From Diphasiastrum complanatum (Eukaryota > Streptophyta > Lycopodiopsida > Lycopodiales > Lycopodiaceae), in the NCBI GenBank assembly GCA_029204225.1, contig CM055110.1:18411501-18475500 (forward strand): 64,000 nt of DNA. The letters run 5' to 3'. Both the position numbers and the translations under genes were made by a program. This document shows positions 31,649-47,710 of this stretch, piece after piece (position 1 is the first letter of the stretch; each line of letters starts with the position of its first letter). The notes under the pieces are model-generated. The model did no database searches. It saw only the letters and a list, made by a program, of their open reading frames with translations, and was not told the origin of the DNA.

Positions 31649-32254
31649 TTGGATGATGTCATTGTGAATGATAGTGAGGAAGAATCATTATCATATGAGT
31701 CATTACCTAAATCATTGAGTAGAAGTTCTTTTTTGAAAAAAAAAAAGAGTACTTCAATCATCCTTATGCTGAAGGTACTAATCATTTTTTTCATGGCTTC
31801 TAATGTCTTTGAGGTTTCTACTTCTTATGATGCAATCATTAAGAGGGAGTCTTATGAAGGAAAGAGCTATGGAAGATTGGTTCTTGGGAAGGTCCAAGGC
31901 ATGGATCTCACATCTCTTCATCAACTCAAAGGATTCTATGATTGTGAATTGATCACTCATGATCAAGATGGCAAAAGGTTAGTTGGAGAAGACTACATGG
32001 AGCAAATCGAGAGGCAATTTCTTCAAGGAAAGGGAAATCTCTTTGGTGAGATTATTGAGATTTTTTATGGACTCAAGAGGGCTGGATTTATTAGGTTTGA
32101 GACTCATCTTCACCTACTCTATGAAAAATTTGGAATCTATCTTTTGATTTATGATGGTGACATTGTTTTCACTAACCTTTGTGAACATTCGAGATCAAGC
32201 ATTGATGAGATCTTGTTGGATCTAGATTATATTTCTGAGAGGGAGTATTTCTAG
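31649..32254 (+). CDS. Unknown ORF, middle part, element C
   Basis: Probably the frameshifted continuation of the previous frame. It has an acidic start (VNDSEEESLSYESLP), a hydrophobic stretch (SIILMLKVLIIFFMAS) that could be a membrane segment, then LTSLHQLKGFYDCELITHDQ, RQFLQGKGNLFGEIIEIFYG and HLLYEKFGIYLLIYDGD. No known family. It occupies the place where RT should be. Confidence 0.5.
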   Translation: MDDVIVNDSEEESLSYESLPKSLSRSSFLKKKKSTSIILMLKVLIIFFMASNVFEVSTSYDAIIKRESYEGKSYGRLVLGKVQGMDLTSLHQLKGFYDCELITHDQDGKRLVGEDYMEQIERQFLQGKGNLFGEIIEIFYGLKRAGFIRFETHLHLLYEKFGIYLLIYDGDIVFTNLCEHSRSSIDEILLDLDYISEREYF

Positions 32255-32308
32255 AGGTTCAAGTATGAAGATATTCATATCTTTGATGATCAAGAGAAAG
32301 GTACGCAA

Positions 32309-33189
32309 GTGGAAGCGACTCACTTTGCTTTACTCACATGTTTTGGAGAATCTTCTTGTGTAGATGATGCTATGCAAGTAGATGGATGTCTTCATGATTT
32401 TAAAGCAAGTAATGGATCTGGAAAACAAAGTTTGTTCAATGACTTTGATGGTCAAGAGGAATATCAAGAGGTTGGTCTCAAAGGGCTTCAACAACACAAA
32501 AGGAAAGGTGGCAATTTGGAACTAGTCAAGAGCATCAAAGGAAGGTTATTTGGCAAAGATGTTATGGATTTATTTTTGCAGGTTATTGAAGAATCAAGTA
32601 AGGTCAAAGGATCATCAAGGAAGTGTTGTTCAAGTTTACTTTACTTGTTCTATCTCATGTTTGAGCTATTTCATGTGGATGTGTGCAAATTGTCAAGATA
32701 TGGACAAACTAGCTACATTGTCTTGCAATATCTTATTGTTGGAATTGTACTAGCATTCTTGGCTGGTTTTGCTACTGAAAATGAAGCTATTGGAAGTTCA
32801 TTATGTCACTCATTCATGGCCAAATCATCAAGTGTTAATGATATCTTGTGGCAAGATGAAGATGGAGGCTCATTCATAGAGTTTTATGGTGGAGACATAT
32901 CAAGAAAGGACAAAGTTAGAGGAGACAAGCAAGCAAATGGTCATAACTCACATTTATTGTTTGGTTGATGTAATTTTCCAGAGAGTTCAAAGTTTGAAGC
33001 ATGGAGGAATCATTTCATTTACATTCTATTTGGTTCTTCATGTTCTAGTTATATCTTGATGTGAAAATTGATATAAAAAATAGTGAAGCATCTAATTTGG
33101 ACAATATTCTCTATATCAATTATGAAAGATACTTTAGAACCTTAGAAAGGAGATCTATACTTAGGATGGAAATCATTCTAAAGTTGGAT
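32309..33189 (+). pseudogene. Unknown ORF, C-terminal part with conserved tail, element C
   Basis: A 219-residue frame (to 32968) holds two hydrophobic segments (SLLYLFYLMFELFHV and YIVLQYLIVGIVLAFLAGF) that could span membranes. After its TGA the same frame gives FEAWRNHF. A frameshift later comes the tail EASNLD..LYINYE, then SILRMEIILKLD (33088-33189). Element D has both pieces in one frame, so they belong to one protein. Function unknown. An env-like role is possible but unproven. Confidence 0.5.
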
Positions 33190-33235
33190 CAAAGTAGTAT
33201 GGTTAAAACTATACCAAAGCTATTTGAAGAGGGAG

Positions 33236-33852
33236 TGTGAGAGATTTCAACAAGTTTAGTCATATTTTGGTAAATTGTCAATTGAGGCCAAAACTCATTT
33301 TACACTTAGAAATAAATTTTTTTGAAGTTATGATAGTTTAAAATACATTCAATAAACACTTTTTGAAAGTGTGAGAAACTTGGTAGTCAAGTTTGAGAGA
33401 GATTCAAATTTGAACTTTGGGTACATTGAATCTACACCAAAAAATAACAGGGTTTACATTTTGGAGGGAAAGCCAAGTGGCCAAATAGGGTTTGGAACTG
33501 CTATATATTGTTGTAACTCATGGAGAAAGGGATCTTCTCTCTTCTCTCTCTCATTTCATCATTATGCATGGTTCTCTTTGGGTTCTACTACTCATTGGTG
33601 CACTCTCTTGATGATATCTTGCAATCTTGTGTGTAGAATTCTCATATTTTGTTATTTTTGTCCCACACGTGTGAAATACAGTAGAGTACTATAATTGTAT
33701 GAAAAGCAACTATATTTTATGTTTTGGCTCATGTTTGATCAGTATATCTTATAGTTTGCATCTCATTTTGTATGTAGATGTTGGTTTGCTCCTTATTGTA
33801 ACCAAAGATCAGGGACATGGATTGGATCTTGAATAATCTGAAATCCTTCACA
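33236..33852 (+). repeat. 3' LTR of element C
   Basis: TGTGAGAGATTTCAAC ... CTTCACA, 617 bp. It has the palindrome CACACGTGTG at 33664-33673, 188 bp before the end, the same distance as in element A. Confidence 0.85.
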
Positions 33853-34320
33853 GAAAATACATCAAATGGATGTACATACAACATATCTCGATGGAGTTAT
33901 CGAAGAGGACATTTGCATGGTGCAACCTGAAGGATATATTATCGAAGGTAAACACAATCATGTGTGTAAACTCCATAAAGCACTTTATGGCTTGAAGCAA
34001 TCTGTTCAAGCATGGTTTCAAAGGATCAATACTTTCCTTATTGCTCATGGCTACACACCAACCTCTTCAGATTCCAATGTTTACTTCAATAAAGTACAAC
34101 AGTCTTTTATCATTATCGCTTTGTATGTGGACAATACACTGCTTTTCAGCAACAATATTGATCTAATAACAGAAGGTAAGACAATGCTATCTTTCGAATT
34201 CGACATGACCGATATGGGCGAAGCTCATTTTTGCCTTGATATTAAATCCAAAGAGATAGAAATTGAAATTTGATTTACATTACTCAGCAGAGGTACATCT
34301 ACAATATGTTAGCTAGATAT
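33853..34320 (+). pseudogene. Copia reverse transcriptase fragment
   Basis: Directly after the C LTR comes QMDVHTTYLDGVIEEDICM then VQPEGYI and CKLHKALYGLKQSVQAWF, typical Copia RT. The catalytic box reads LYVDNTLLF, so the second Asp of YVDD is Asn. Only about 150 codons remain before other sequence begins. Confidence 0.85.
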
Positions 34321-35640
34321 AATCTGGTTAATTTGCTTTGTAACAACCTTCGAATTTGTTCGAGCTTCAGATAGTTCTTCAATAGTCAACAACCTTTCAT
34401 TGATACAGTATGCTTCAATTCTTTGTGCTTGTATTCGAAAAGTTGGCACCTCAAATTCAATCGGTAGAATAGGATGCATACCATATGTATGAAAATAAGG
34501 CGTCTATTTCATTGTTATCTTTTTTGTGTTTCGATAAGCCCAAAGAACTGAGGATAACTTTTGATCCCAATATGTAGCATGTGCATTAGTAATCTTATTC
34601 AGGATCTTGCATAATATTTTGTTTGCTCATTCAGTTAACCCATTGGCTTTCGAATTATAGGGTGTTGTCTTTCTATGTTTGATCTGAAAATTAGTTGTCA
34701 GTAGTCGAATTGTATCATTAAGAAAATGAGTACCACGATCACTGACTAACTCCAGAGGACAACCATAACATGTAATTATAGATATAAATAAGAAAGCTGC
34801 GACAGTTTTGAAGTCGTTTCGTTTCGTTGCTTCAATTTTCACATTTTTCGTTGCATAATCCATTGCGACCAAAATATATCGACACTTAGTGTGTCGGGTG
34901 ACTGGCTTGATTGGACCGACAAAGTCAATCCCCCACTTTTCAAAGGGTGCAAGTGGTAGGATTGGCGTCAACGGCCAATTCATAGCTTTAGTTGGTTTAC
35001 CAGATCTCTGGCATGGATCACAAGATCGAATATAATTTGAGACATCCTTAAACATTGTAGGCCACCAATATTTGGCGGTCAATATCTTATTAACAATGTT
35101 CTTCATGGCAAAGTGACCTCCGACATCCTCTGAATGTAAGGCACAAATGACCTTTGGAATATCTTCGGTTTCAAAACACCTTCTTAAATGATTATCTGCA
35201 CCAAGCTTGTATAGAATATTGTTAATAATGGTATATGGTGTGACTTTGTATTGAAATGTTGTCTTCTTCTCCAAGTCATAACCTCCCGTATATATCTGAT
35301 CTTTGAGATAAATAATAATATCAGAATATAATAAATTTGAAGATAATATCTCGAATAGATTTTCATCGAGAAAGTTGTCATTAACTGGTTCTTCAATTTT
35401 TCTTGTGCTGAGTCATGAAAGGTAATCTGCATTAGTATGATATTTTCCTTGACAAAGTTCAACTTGAAAAGAAAACTCTTGTAGCAACAGAATCCAGCAA
35501 GCAATTCGACCAGATTTTATTTACAAGATACTTCAAAGCATAATGATCAACAAGAAAGATAAAAGCATAATGCAACAAAATTTCTTTATAGTGAATATCA
35601 TTCCATTTGTTTCTCTTTTTGTTGCCGCATAAGTTTTCTC
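34321..35640 (-). mobile_element. Ty3/Gypsy pol fragment L (RNase H and integrase)
   Basis: On the minus strand from 35640: an RNase H piece (YAATKRE, GMIFTIKKF, then WILLLQEFSFQVELCQGKYH) with frame breaks, then an integrase frame of 215 codons (34627-35274). The zinc domain is H..HFAMKNIVNKILTAKYWW..CDPCQ. The catalytic core has GIDFVGP, SDRGTHF and an Asn-Gly-Leu-Thr-Glu end, so all three acidic residues remain. More integrase (ATYWDQKLSSVLWAYRNTKK, HPILPIEFEVPTFR) continues to about 34330 after a stop. Gypsy order is RT-RH-IN, as seen. No LTRs are attached. Confidence 0.85.
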
Positions 35641-35671
35641 TGAAGAACTAAGGTGTCGACTGCCCTTCAAC

Positions 35672-38239
<2,568 letters not shown>

Positions 38240-39406
38240 TTAGATGTAGAGTCTATGAGGCTGGCCTTCGTTTCTAGTTTTGTACATGGATGACATTTCG
38301 TCCTCCATTGCCAATCCAGCGATCTTTATCTGGTCCATCAATAGCTTCCTCAAATGTTTGGGGTTGTCAGAGAAACCACAAAATTCGATGGCTGTATTAA
38401 AAACATCCTGACCATACCACTCTGGTGGTTTTCGTTGTCTATCAGATCTTCTCGCAGGTGGTTTCAAATTCGATTCTGCAGGTTTCGAATTGATTCTGAT
38501 TCGAGCTTTTCTGCTAGAATTCGAGTTGGCGATTTGAGTCTATCAGGCACTCGATCTTGACCCCCCTCTGAATTTGGTAATTCTCTTTCATCTTCTGCTT
38601 GTTTTTCTTCTGTTGTCGTTGGTAGCTCATAATAATTCTTGAGAATTTCATAGCCGACTAGATTACTGTCTGCTATGTATTTCGTCTCATCAAATTTAAC
38701 ATCTCAAACCATTTTATCTAGCCAGTTTCGGGTACATAAACACGATAATATGACGAATGTAACTCGAATCCTACCAGAAAACTTTGTTCTGTCTTTTCAT
38801 CGAGTTTCGTTCTCAGTTTATCTGGTATGTGCATATACGCTACTATGTGCATATACACTACGCATCCGAATGTCCGAACATGTGCTAAATTTGGCTTCGA
38901 CTTCTACCATATCTCATGAGGAGTTTTATCCGGTATTCGAGATTTCAACATACAATTCTGAAGATAATTTGATGTAGCCACTACTTCTGCCCACAACTCT
39001 GTTTTGGTGCTTTTGCATGAGCCATCATACACCTTGCAGCTTCCACAAGTGTACGATTTTTTCGTTTAGCTATTCCATTGTGCTGAGGTGTGTAAGATGC
39101 ACTCTTTGTATGCATAATACCTCGATCAGTACAGTAAGATTTGAATTCGTTGGAAATGTACTCAGCTCCACAATTTGTGCGAATCTGCTTTAGCTTATTG
39201 TCTGTCTGCTTCTCAGCCCAATTCGTATACTCAACGAATTTCTCGAAAGCTTCAAATTTAGTACGTGTAAAATATACTACAACAAACTTGCTGAAGTCAT
39301 AAATAAATGTAATGAAGTACTTTGCATCACCCAATGACAATACTCCGAATGGTCCACAAATATCTGAATGCACAATTTTCAAGTACCTTAGTTGCTTTAT
39401 AAACAT
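38240..39406 (-). pseudogene. Integrase core and linker, element I
   Basis: The core frame (38981-39406) has HSDICGPF with the first Asp, then RTNCGAEYISNEF where the second Asp is Asn and Arg is Cys, and NGIAKRKNRTL where the catalytic Glu is Lys. Two of three catalytic residues are lost. Downstream, broken frames show KSKPNLAHVRTFGCVVYVHI, SYYRVYVPETG and FCGFSDNPKHLRKLL, the usual Copia linker just before RT. Confidence 0.85.
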
Positions 39407-39471
39407 CCTTACTAAAAGGTGTTCTAGTCATCTTGCCTTTAAGATAGGATTCACAAGTAGTTCGAATATTT

Positions 39472-39950
39472 CTACTTGTGATTTCGACTCCTTGATTTCT
39501 CTAACTTTTGTTGGCTTGGTACAAGGCTTCCATGTTCATGTGACATAGCCTCTTGTGCCAGTATATCTGTCGATTCTTGAGTTTGATTGATTTGTTCGAT
39601 TCTTGTTCGAATGTTCAGGTGATATAAATTTCCTTCTATGTTGGCTTTAGCAATCAAGTCATCAAAATCTTCCTCAAACAGTTTACAAGAGTTCTTCGTG
39701 AAGGTTACTGACATGCTTGTATCGACTATCTTAACTACAGATAGAAGATATTTATCAAGATTAGGGACATAGAGAACTTCCTCCAGTTTCTTGTCACCCT
39801 GATTCGTGTCCATCCATAGTACACGAGTTCCATCAACCACGTGCTTAGAACCGTCTCCAAGTATAATGAATCTCGAATAGTTCATCTTCTTGTACTCAGA
39901 CAATTGTTTCATGGAAACAAAATGTGAGGTGGCTCCCGAATCAAGTACTA
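39472..39950 (-). pseudogene. Protease and pre-integrase, element I
   Basis: VLDSGATSHF, then FIILGDGSKHVVDGTRVLW and LEEVLYVPNLDKYLLSV match Copia protease. After that NLYHLNIRTRIEQINQTQES leads toward the integrase zinc domain (H.AMSHEHGSL), which is damaged. This is the least damaged protease among the elements here. Confidence 0.8.
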
Positions 39951-40115
39951 CTTCTCGAATTTTAGAATTAGATGAACAACATAGATCAACACTAACATAA
40001 GCTATTGAGTTCCTTGTTTCCCTGTCTTCTGCTACTCTGGAGCATTCTGCTTTGTCTTCGACATAGTTTGAATCTGAAGGTTCGCTTCGATTCTACTCCT
40101 TTTTGTTTCTCCGTA

Positions 40116-40163
40116 GGCTCTGATACTACTTTATTAGATTTAATTCCGTAGGCTCTGATACCA
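40116..40163 (-). other. Duplicated primer-binding site of element I
   Basis: GGCTCTGATACCA (minus TGGTATCAGAGCC) at 40151-40163 abuts the LTR. A near copy GGCTCTGATACT lies 35 bp inside, at 40116, within a duplicated CCGTAGGCTCTGATAC segment. Confidence 0.75.
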
Positions 40164-40164
40164 T

Positions 40165-41095
40165 TGTAGGAAAAATAGTAATTATTCTTCCACAAAGAAC
40201 ACGATGAAAGTTTGAATAAATCAAACTAATATCAATCTCTTCAATCGGGATTGTATCTGATCTATGTATTAATAGAACAGTATTAGCTTTGATTGAATAT
40301 GCGTGTGGAAACTATATGCGGAAGTAAGAGACAATTTAAGACAATTTGAACAAAAAGAAACTAGTAATCAAAAAACGAATTTTTATAACTCTAAATTTGA
40401 TTCATCAATATACATCTCTTGTTGTCTTATCTTGTTGTTGTGTCTCTGATTGGGTGAATTACAATGAGTAGTGCACCTGTATTTATATTGTTACAAGACA
40501 CGTCTTTTGGCCTTTTATTTATAGGTCTTTTGGCCTTTCAATGTTGTAACGATAGATATCTAACCGTTTACGATGGTTGATATTCAAATAGACGCTCTAT
40601 TTATAGGGTCGAGTAATTTCTGTTTGCGAATTATTCGCGACAGTCTACCTCTTCATCTTAGCTTCGTGTTTTGCGAATTGTTCACGACATTTTCATCTTT
40701 CGCGAATTGTTCATGATAGATGACAATTCTTGAGTTTGAAGAAGAAATCTAGAATATTTCATGAATTGTTCGCAATAGGAGAGCTTGAAGAACAGTCCAG
40801 AAGATTTCGCGAATTGTTTGCGACAATTTCGCGACATCTGAGGTTTAAACAAGAAACAAAATATTTCGTGACAAGATTCTGTTCGCGAATCTTTCAAGTT
40901 TCAACAAGAAACTGTTTCGCGAATCTTTCGAGTTGACAACAAGATAAATTTTGCGAATCCTTCGCGAATCTTTTGAGTTGGTCACGAATAGAAATGTTTT
41001 GAGTTTGTGTTTGTTTCTTTTTCATCCTTTGTCAAGTAAATTGCGTGCTTTGTTAGTAAAATCAAGATCTGTCTGATCAGTTGTTCGATAGTTAC
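40165..41095 (-). repeat. 5' LTR of element I (distal end approximate)
   Basis: The left end TGTAGG is complementary to an LTR end CCTACA next to the primer site. U3 at about 40620-40990 carries about a dozen TTCGCGAA-like palindromes. The far end near 41095 is inferred from a TGTAAC on the minus strand only. Confidence 0.6.
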
Positions 41096-42739
41096 ATATC
41101 AATATGTTGTCTTTGTTTCAAACCTTTGAGATTGCATAAATGAATAAGAAAATATAATGTGATTGAAAATTTTGTATTTTTTTTAAAATATCTTGTAAAA
41201 TACATAGTCAATCTCCAACTTGCAAAAATGAACGAGAAAATATGCCAAGGTGTACATTTTTTAAAAGCATCATATATATGTACACATTTTTCAAATGTTT
41301 CTGACCAGCTTGTCTGTAGATTTCCTTTAATTGTCCTATTAGCAACATGCTAAATTTGCAAAAATATACAGTAATATATATATTTTGAGACACTTATTTT
41401 AATCTACATTTCTAAAAAGATAGAATATTAAAAATTTATAGATAATAGTTTATCATTATTTATCCCAACATGGTATTAGAGTAGGTTATTGTCTGAACTT
41501 GTATCACAAATCACTAGTGATAATATATTCTTGATTTTAAAATATATCTCTCATAACCATGTATAAATATTTATAGTAAATACTCCAATAATTGATAAAT
41601 ATTTATAGTAAATACTCCAATAATTGATATGAAATAGCTATTGTGAGTGAAAATTCAAAATGAATGTTGTATTGCTGGCAAATGAATAATGGGAAATAGT
41701 TGAAGACACAGAGGTTATGCTTCTTGTAGATCAACAAGCAATGGCAAAACAAAAAGTAACAAATAGAAAGGACTTTGTATTGCTTATATTAAATGTGCAA
41801 GATAGGGATATTAAATGATGCAGCAAAATGTCTGAACATTTCTCCTGAAGAGAAAAAGAATAATTTTATTTAATATAGGAATGATCTTTCGATGTTCAGT
41901 CAAATTGCTAGGTAATTATATCATTTATTTAACTTAGGAATATCTTATGTAGGTATCAACAACAAACATGAAGAGTGTAAATAATTTAGGCGTATTATGT
42001 GACAGCCATGTATTCTTTGAGTAATATTGTACATTAATCTATGGAATAAAAATATTTCTAATTTAGATAGATTGAACACAAGAGCATTCAACATATGATC
42101 AACACATACATAGATAATAGAGAATCTATAAATTCAACCTATTGCGATGGAATGATCATGAAACAAAATTCAGTAAATTGAGACTATATTCATGATTTGA
42201 GACTTTTTAAGACCAATTACATGTAAGTTAGGAATCGTCTTATGTAATTTGAATTTATGTCTTGTACTATTAAAATAACCAAATGTTATCCAAGTTAGAC
42301 ACCTTGGTGGATAAAATGACATTCTACGATGTGAACCACTTTACATTGACTATGATTCGAGTCTTTATATGCCTATAGATTTGCAATTGTGTTTTATATG
42401 CCTAATTGAACATCAAAAAATCATAACTTGCATGGCCTTTCTCAAACTACACAAGTCTTACTTAATTAGTCAAGTTTTTTTTAACACATTTGTATTTTTA
42501 TCAAATCCAACACAAATTAATATTCTCTAACAATGTACAAGAGTTTAATCATCCCACGTTCCTACTCATAAAAGAAAAATATTAATATACAATCAACATT
42601 CTTGGCCCAAAAGGAATCCATTGCAATCCCCCACAACTTGAGCCATGTTTGTCTAGACATGACCCTTGAAGGATTATCTTCTTGAGGTTGTGAGATTATG
42701 CCCGAGTGAGTCCACTACCGGTTACATTACTTTTTATTG
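41096..42739. other. AT-rich intergenic with one perfect 32-bp tandem duplication
   Basis: No gene seen. ATAAATATTTATAGTAAATA... is repeated perfectly as two adjacent 32-bp units at 41563-41594 and 41595-41626, so the duplication is recent. Confidence 0.6.
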
Positions 42740-45300
<2,561 letters not shown>

Positions 45301-45427
45301 TTCATCAATATATCATTTAGTCACCATAAGCCTTACAAAAAGGGCCAATCTATAGCTACTAAAGCATAATGTAAAAAGCAAATTCCAACTCCACTCCCAA
45401 AGCCGAAACTTGGGTCACAACTACTTT

Positions 45428-46845
45428 GAATATGTTTTGATGAGAAGTATAGTGATTGTGAACAACTAGCCAGGAGAAGATGAGAAAATAATGCAAGTTG
45501 GAGCACAACTTTTTAAAGACCAGTTCAAGTATCAAGGTTGTTTTTCTTGGTCTTACAAGGATTTAAAGGGAATTCCTACTTCAGTGGTCGAGCACACTAT
45601 ATCATTGATACTTGATGCAGTTCCAAAGGTGACGAGATTTTATCGATGCAATCCGAACATTATAGATCTTATAAAGAAAGAGTTGTAGAGATTATTGGAA
45701 GCTGATTTCAATTATGAGGTCGAGCATACCAAATGGGTTTCAACAATCGTCGTCATTCCAAAGAAAAATGACAAGATGCGAATTTATGTGCGTCAAAATA
45801 TGCTATTGGATTTGTGATGACACAACCGGGGGAGTATAATGTTGAATTGGACTATTCTACCACAGAACAGGAAGCATTGGCTATGATTTTTTCAATAAAA
45901 AAATTTCAACATTATCTGATGGCGACACAATTTGCTTTTTACACTGATCATCAACCTTTGCTTTATTTGGGTTTCTAGAATACAAACAACGTCAGCTAAT
46001 ACCGAAGTTGATGATGAACTACCAGATGCTGCACTATTTAATGTTGAAGCAATTGTTGAGTGGGCAATAGATATTGTTGGATATATGATGATGGGCCAGT
46101 CTAATGATTCTTTGTTTAAAATTCAAAAAAGACGATTGATTTTAAAATCACAACCTTATCAATTGATTGCTAGTCAATTGTATCGCCGAGAAACTGATGA
46201 TATTCTTAGAAGGTGTTTTACCACATGAAGTATCCGATCTAATTATGTTTTCACATGATGGAATCGGAGGAGGACATTTTTCATCTGATATCACTATTCA
46301 AAAAAATTTACAAGTAGGATGTTGGTGGCCTACACTTCATAAAGATATTGAAAAGTATATTAAGTCTTACAATGTTTGTGAACGTGCACGTCGTCCTACT
46401 AAACAAAATTATGAGCCTTCACATCAAATTTTAGCACAAGTACCGTTTGAAAAATGGGGACTTGATTATGTTGGTCCTATACATCATGTGGCACGAGGTA
46501 CTCAAGCTAGATATATTATCGTAGAGACAGATTATATGACCAAATGGGTTGAAGCAAGAGCAATTCGAGTTGCTGGTGTAAAAACCACCGCCAAATTTCT
46601 ATATGAGAACATTATTGTTTGATTTGGCTTTCTTACTGAGGTTGTCAATGATTGTGAAACACATTTTTGTCAATGAAACAATCAAGTATCTATTGGAGAA
46701 ATTTTTTGTTATTCATCGGTTTAGTACTCCATATTATCCGAGGGGTAATGGACATGCAAAATTATTTTAAGTATTATGACAAAAACAGTGGAGGCAAGTC
46801 ATTTTGATTGGGAACATAAATTACATGCATCACTATGGGCATTCA
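45428..46845 (+). mobile_element. Ty3/Gypsy pol fragment M with internal deletion
   Basis: RT starts FSWSYKDLKGIPTSVVEHTI and STIVVIPKKNDKMRIYV (45536-45795), then jumps straight to RNase H (GFVMTQPGEYNVELDYSTTE, FQHYLMATQFAFYTDHQPLL), so the RT catalytic half is deleted. Integrase follows in broken frames: HDGIGGGHF...WWPTLHKDIEKYI...C..C, FEKWGLDYVGPIHHV, and late phrases to HFDWEHKLHASLWAF. At about 46846 it changes without a stop into Copia integrase of element H. Confidence 0.85.
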
Positions 46846-47705
46846 GCTTCATAAAAAATAAATCAGAGGCACTTAATAAGTTTATAGAGTTTGTAAACTG
46901 GGCCAAGAAATGGACCGAGAAGAAGGACAAGCAGCTAAGAACCGACAGAGGTGGAGAATACATCTCCAACCGATTCGCCGAGGCCTGCAGTGAGCGTGGA
47001 ATCTTACACTTGAAGACCGCAGCTTACACACCACAATACAATGGTGTTGCCGAGAGCAAAAACACACACTCATGGAAGCAACAAGATCCATGATGGCTTA
47101 CTCCAAAGTGTCAAAAATCTTATGGGCTGAAGCTGTAGCTATAGTCAACTATTTGCAAAACAGAATAGGTAAATTTGGCATTTCAAATACCACCCCACAC
47201 GAAGTATGGTGGAAGAACAAGCCAAGTCTAGCTCATGTTTGAATATTCGAATGTGTAGAATATGCACACATACTAGATAAGAAGCGAAAGAAGCTAGATG
47301 AAAAGGTCGAACAAGGCTTTCTTGTTGGGTATGATGTACTCTCATCATACTATAGGCTATACATGCTAGAGACCAAGCAGATCGAGATTGTCAGAGACAT
47401 CAAATTTGATGAAGCTAGAACAATGGCCGACAAAGACCTTGTTGGTTATGAGATTTTAAGCAAGACATATTATGATTTGCCCACATCGATAGAGGGAGCA
47501 GATGATGAACACTTGAAACAACATGCTCACTTACCACCTGAGTTGAGTGACAATTTAGATGATGAACGGAGGCTGTAGAACTATCTGTAACTAGAACACC
47601 GAGAACCCACAATGGTTCTGCACCTAGCCACAAAGACAAAGGCAAAGTGAGCAGTACCGGAGCAATCTCTACAAAGATCCGCGAAAGAACACAAAGCATT
47701 GTCAG
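46846..47705 (+). pseudogene. Copia integrase and linker, element H (first part)
   Basis: FIKNKSEALNKFIEFVNWAK, RTDRGGEYISNRF with the second Asp kept, and TAAYTPQYNGVAESKN with the Glu kept but the following Arg changed. Later frames give ILWAEAVAIVNYLQNRIGKF, NTTPHEVWWKNKPSLAHV and YYRLYMLETKQIEIV, then the acidic linker (SKTYYDLPTSIEGADDEH). The frame is broken by the insertion of element B. H resumes at 51130. Confidence 0.85.
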
Positions 47706-47710
47706 ATATG
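47706..47710. repeat. Target-site duplication ATATG, left copy (element B)
   Basis: ATATG at 47706-47710 and again at 51125-51129 flank element B exactly, next to its TG...CA ends. Confidence 0.9.

Larger units (their letters stand above)
28990..33852 (+). mobile_element. Element C: non-autonomous Copia-type retrotransposon, pol replaced by unknown ORFs
   Basis: The unit has a partial 5' LTR (28990-29264), primer site (29265), leader, gag (29866), knuckle and protease (30585 to about 31100), a series of unknown frames (to about 33190), purine tract AAGAGGGAG (33227-33235) and 3' LTR (33236-33852). Integrase, RT and RNase H are absent over about 2.1 kb. It shares architecture with A/B but not the downstream ORF sequence. 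Stops and frameshifts interrupt all modules. Confidence 0.85.
38240..41095 (-). mobile_element. Copia element I (gag mostly deleted, RT truncated)
   Basis: Minus-strand order: LTR (40165 to about 41095), primer site, a short remnant of gag, protease, integrase, linker, and only the first residues before RT (to 38240). Gag knuckles and most of RT are gone. Protease (39472 to about 39950) has an intact VLDSGATSHFVS, so the protease motif outlasted the rest. Confidence 0.85.

Noticed and set aside
34627-35274. Gypsy integrase L as an active gene
   Set aside because: Catalytic residues remain, but flanking RNase H and the integrase C-terminus carry stops and frameshifts, and no LTRs are attached.
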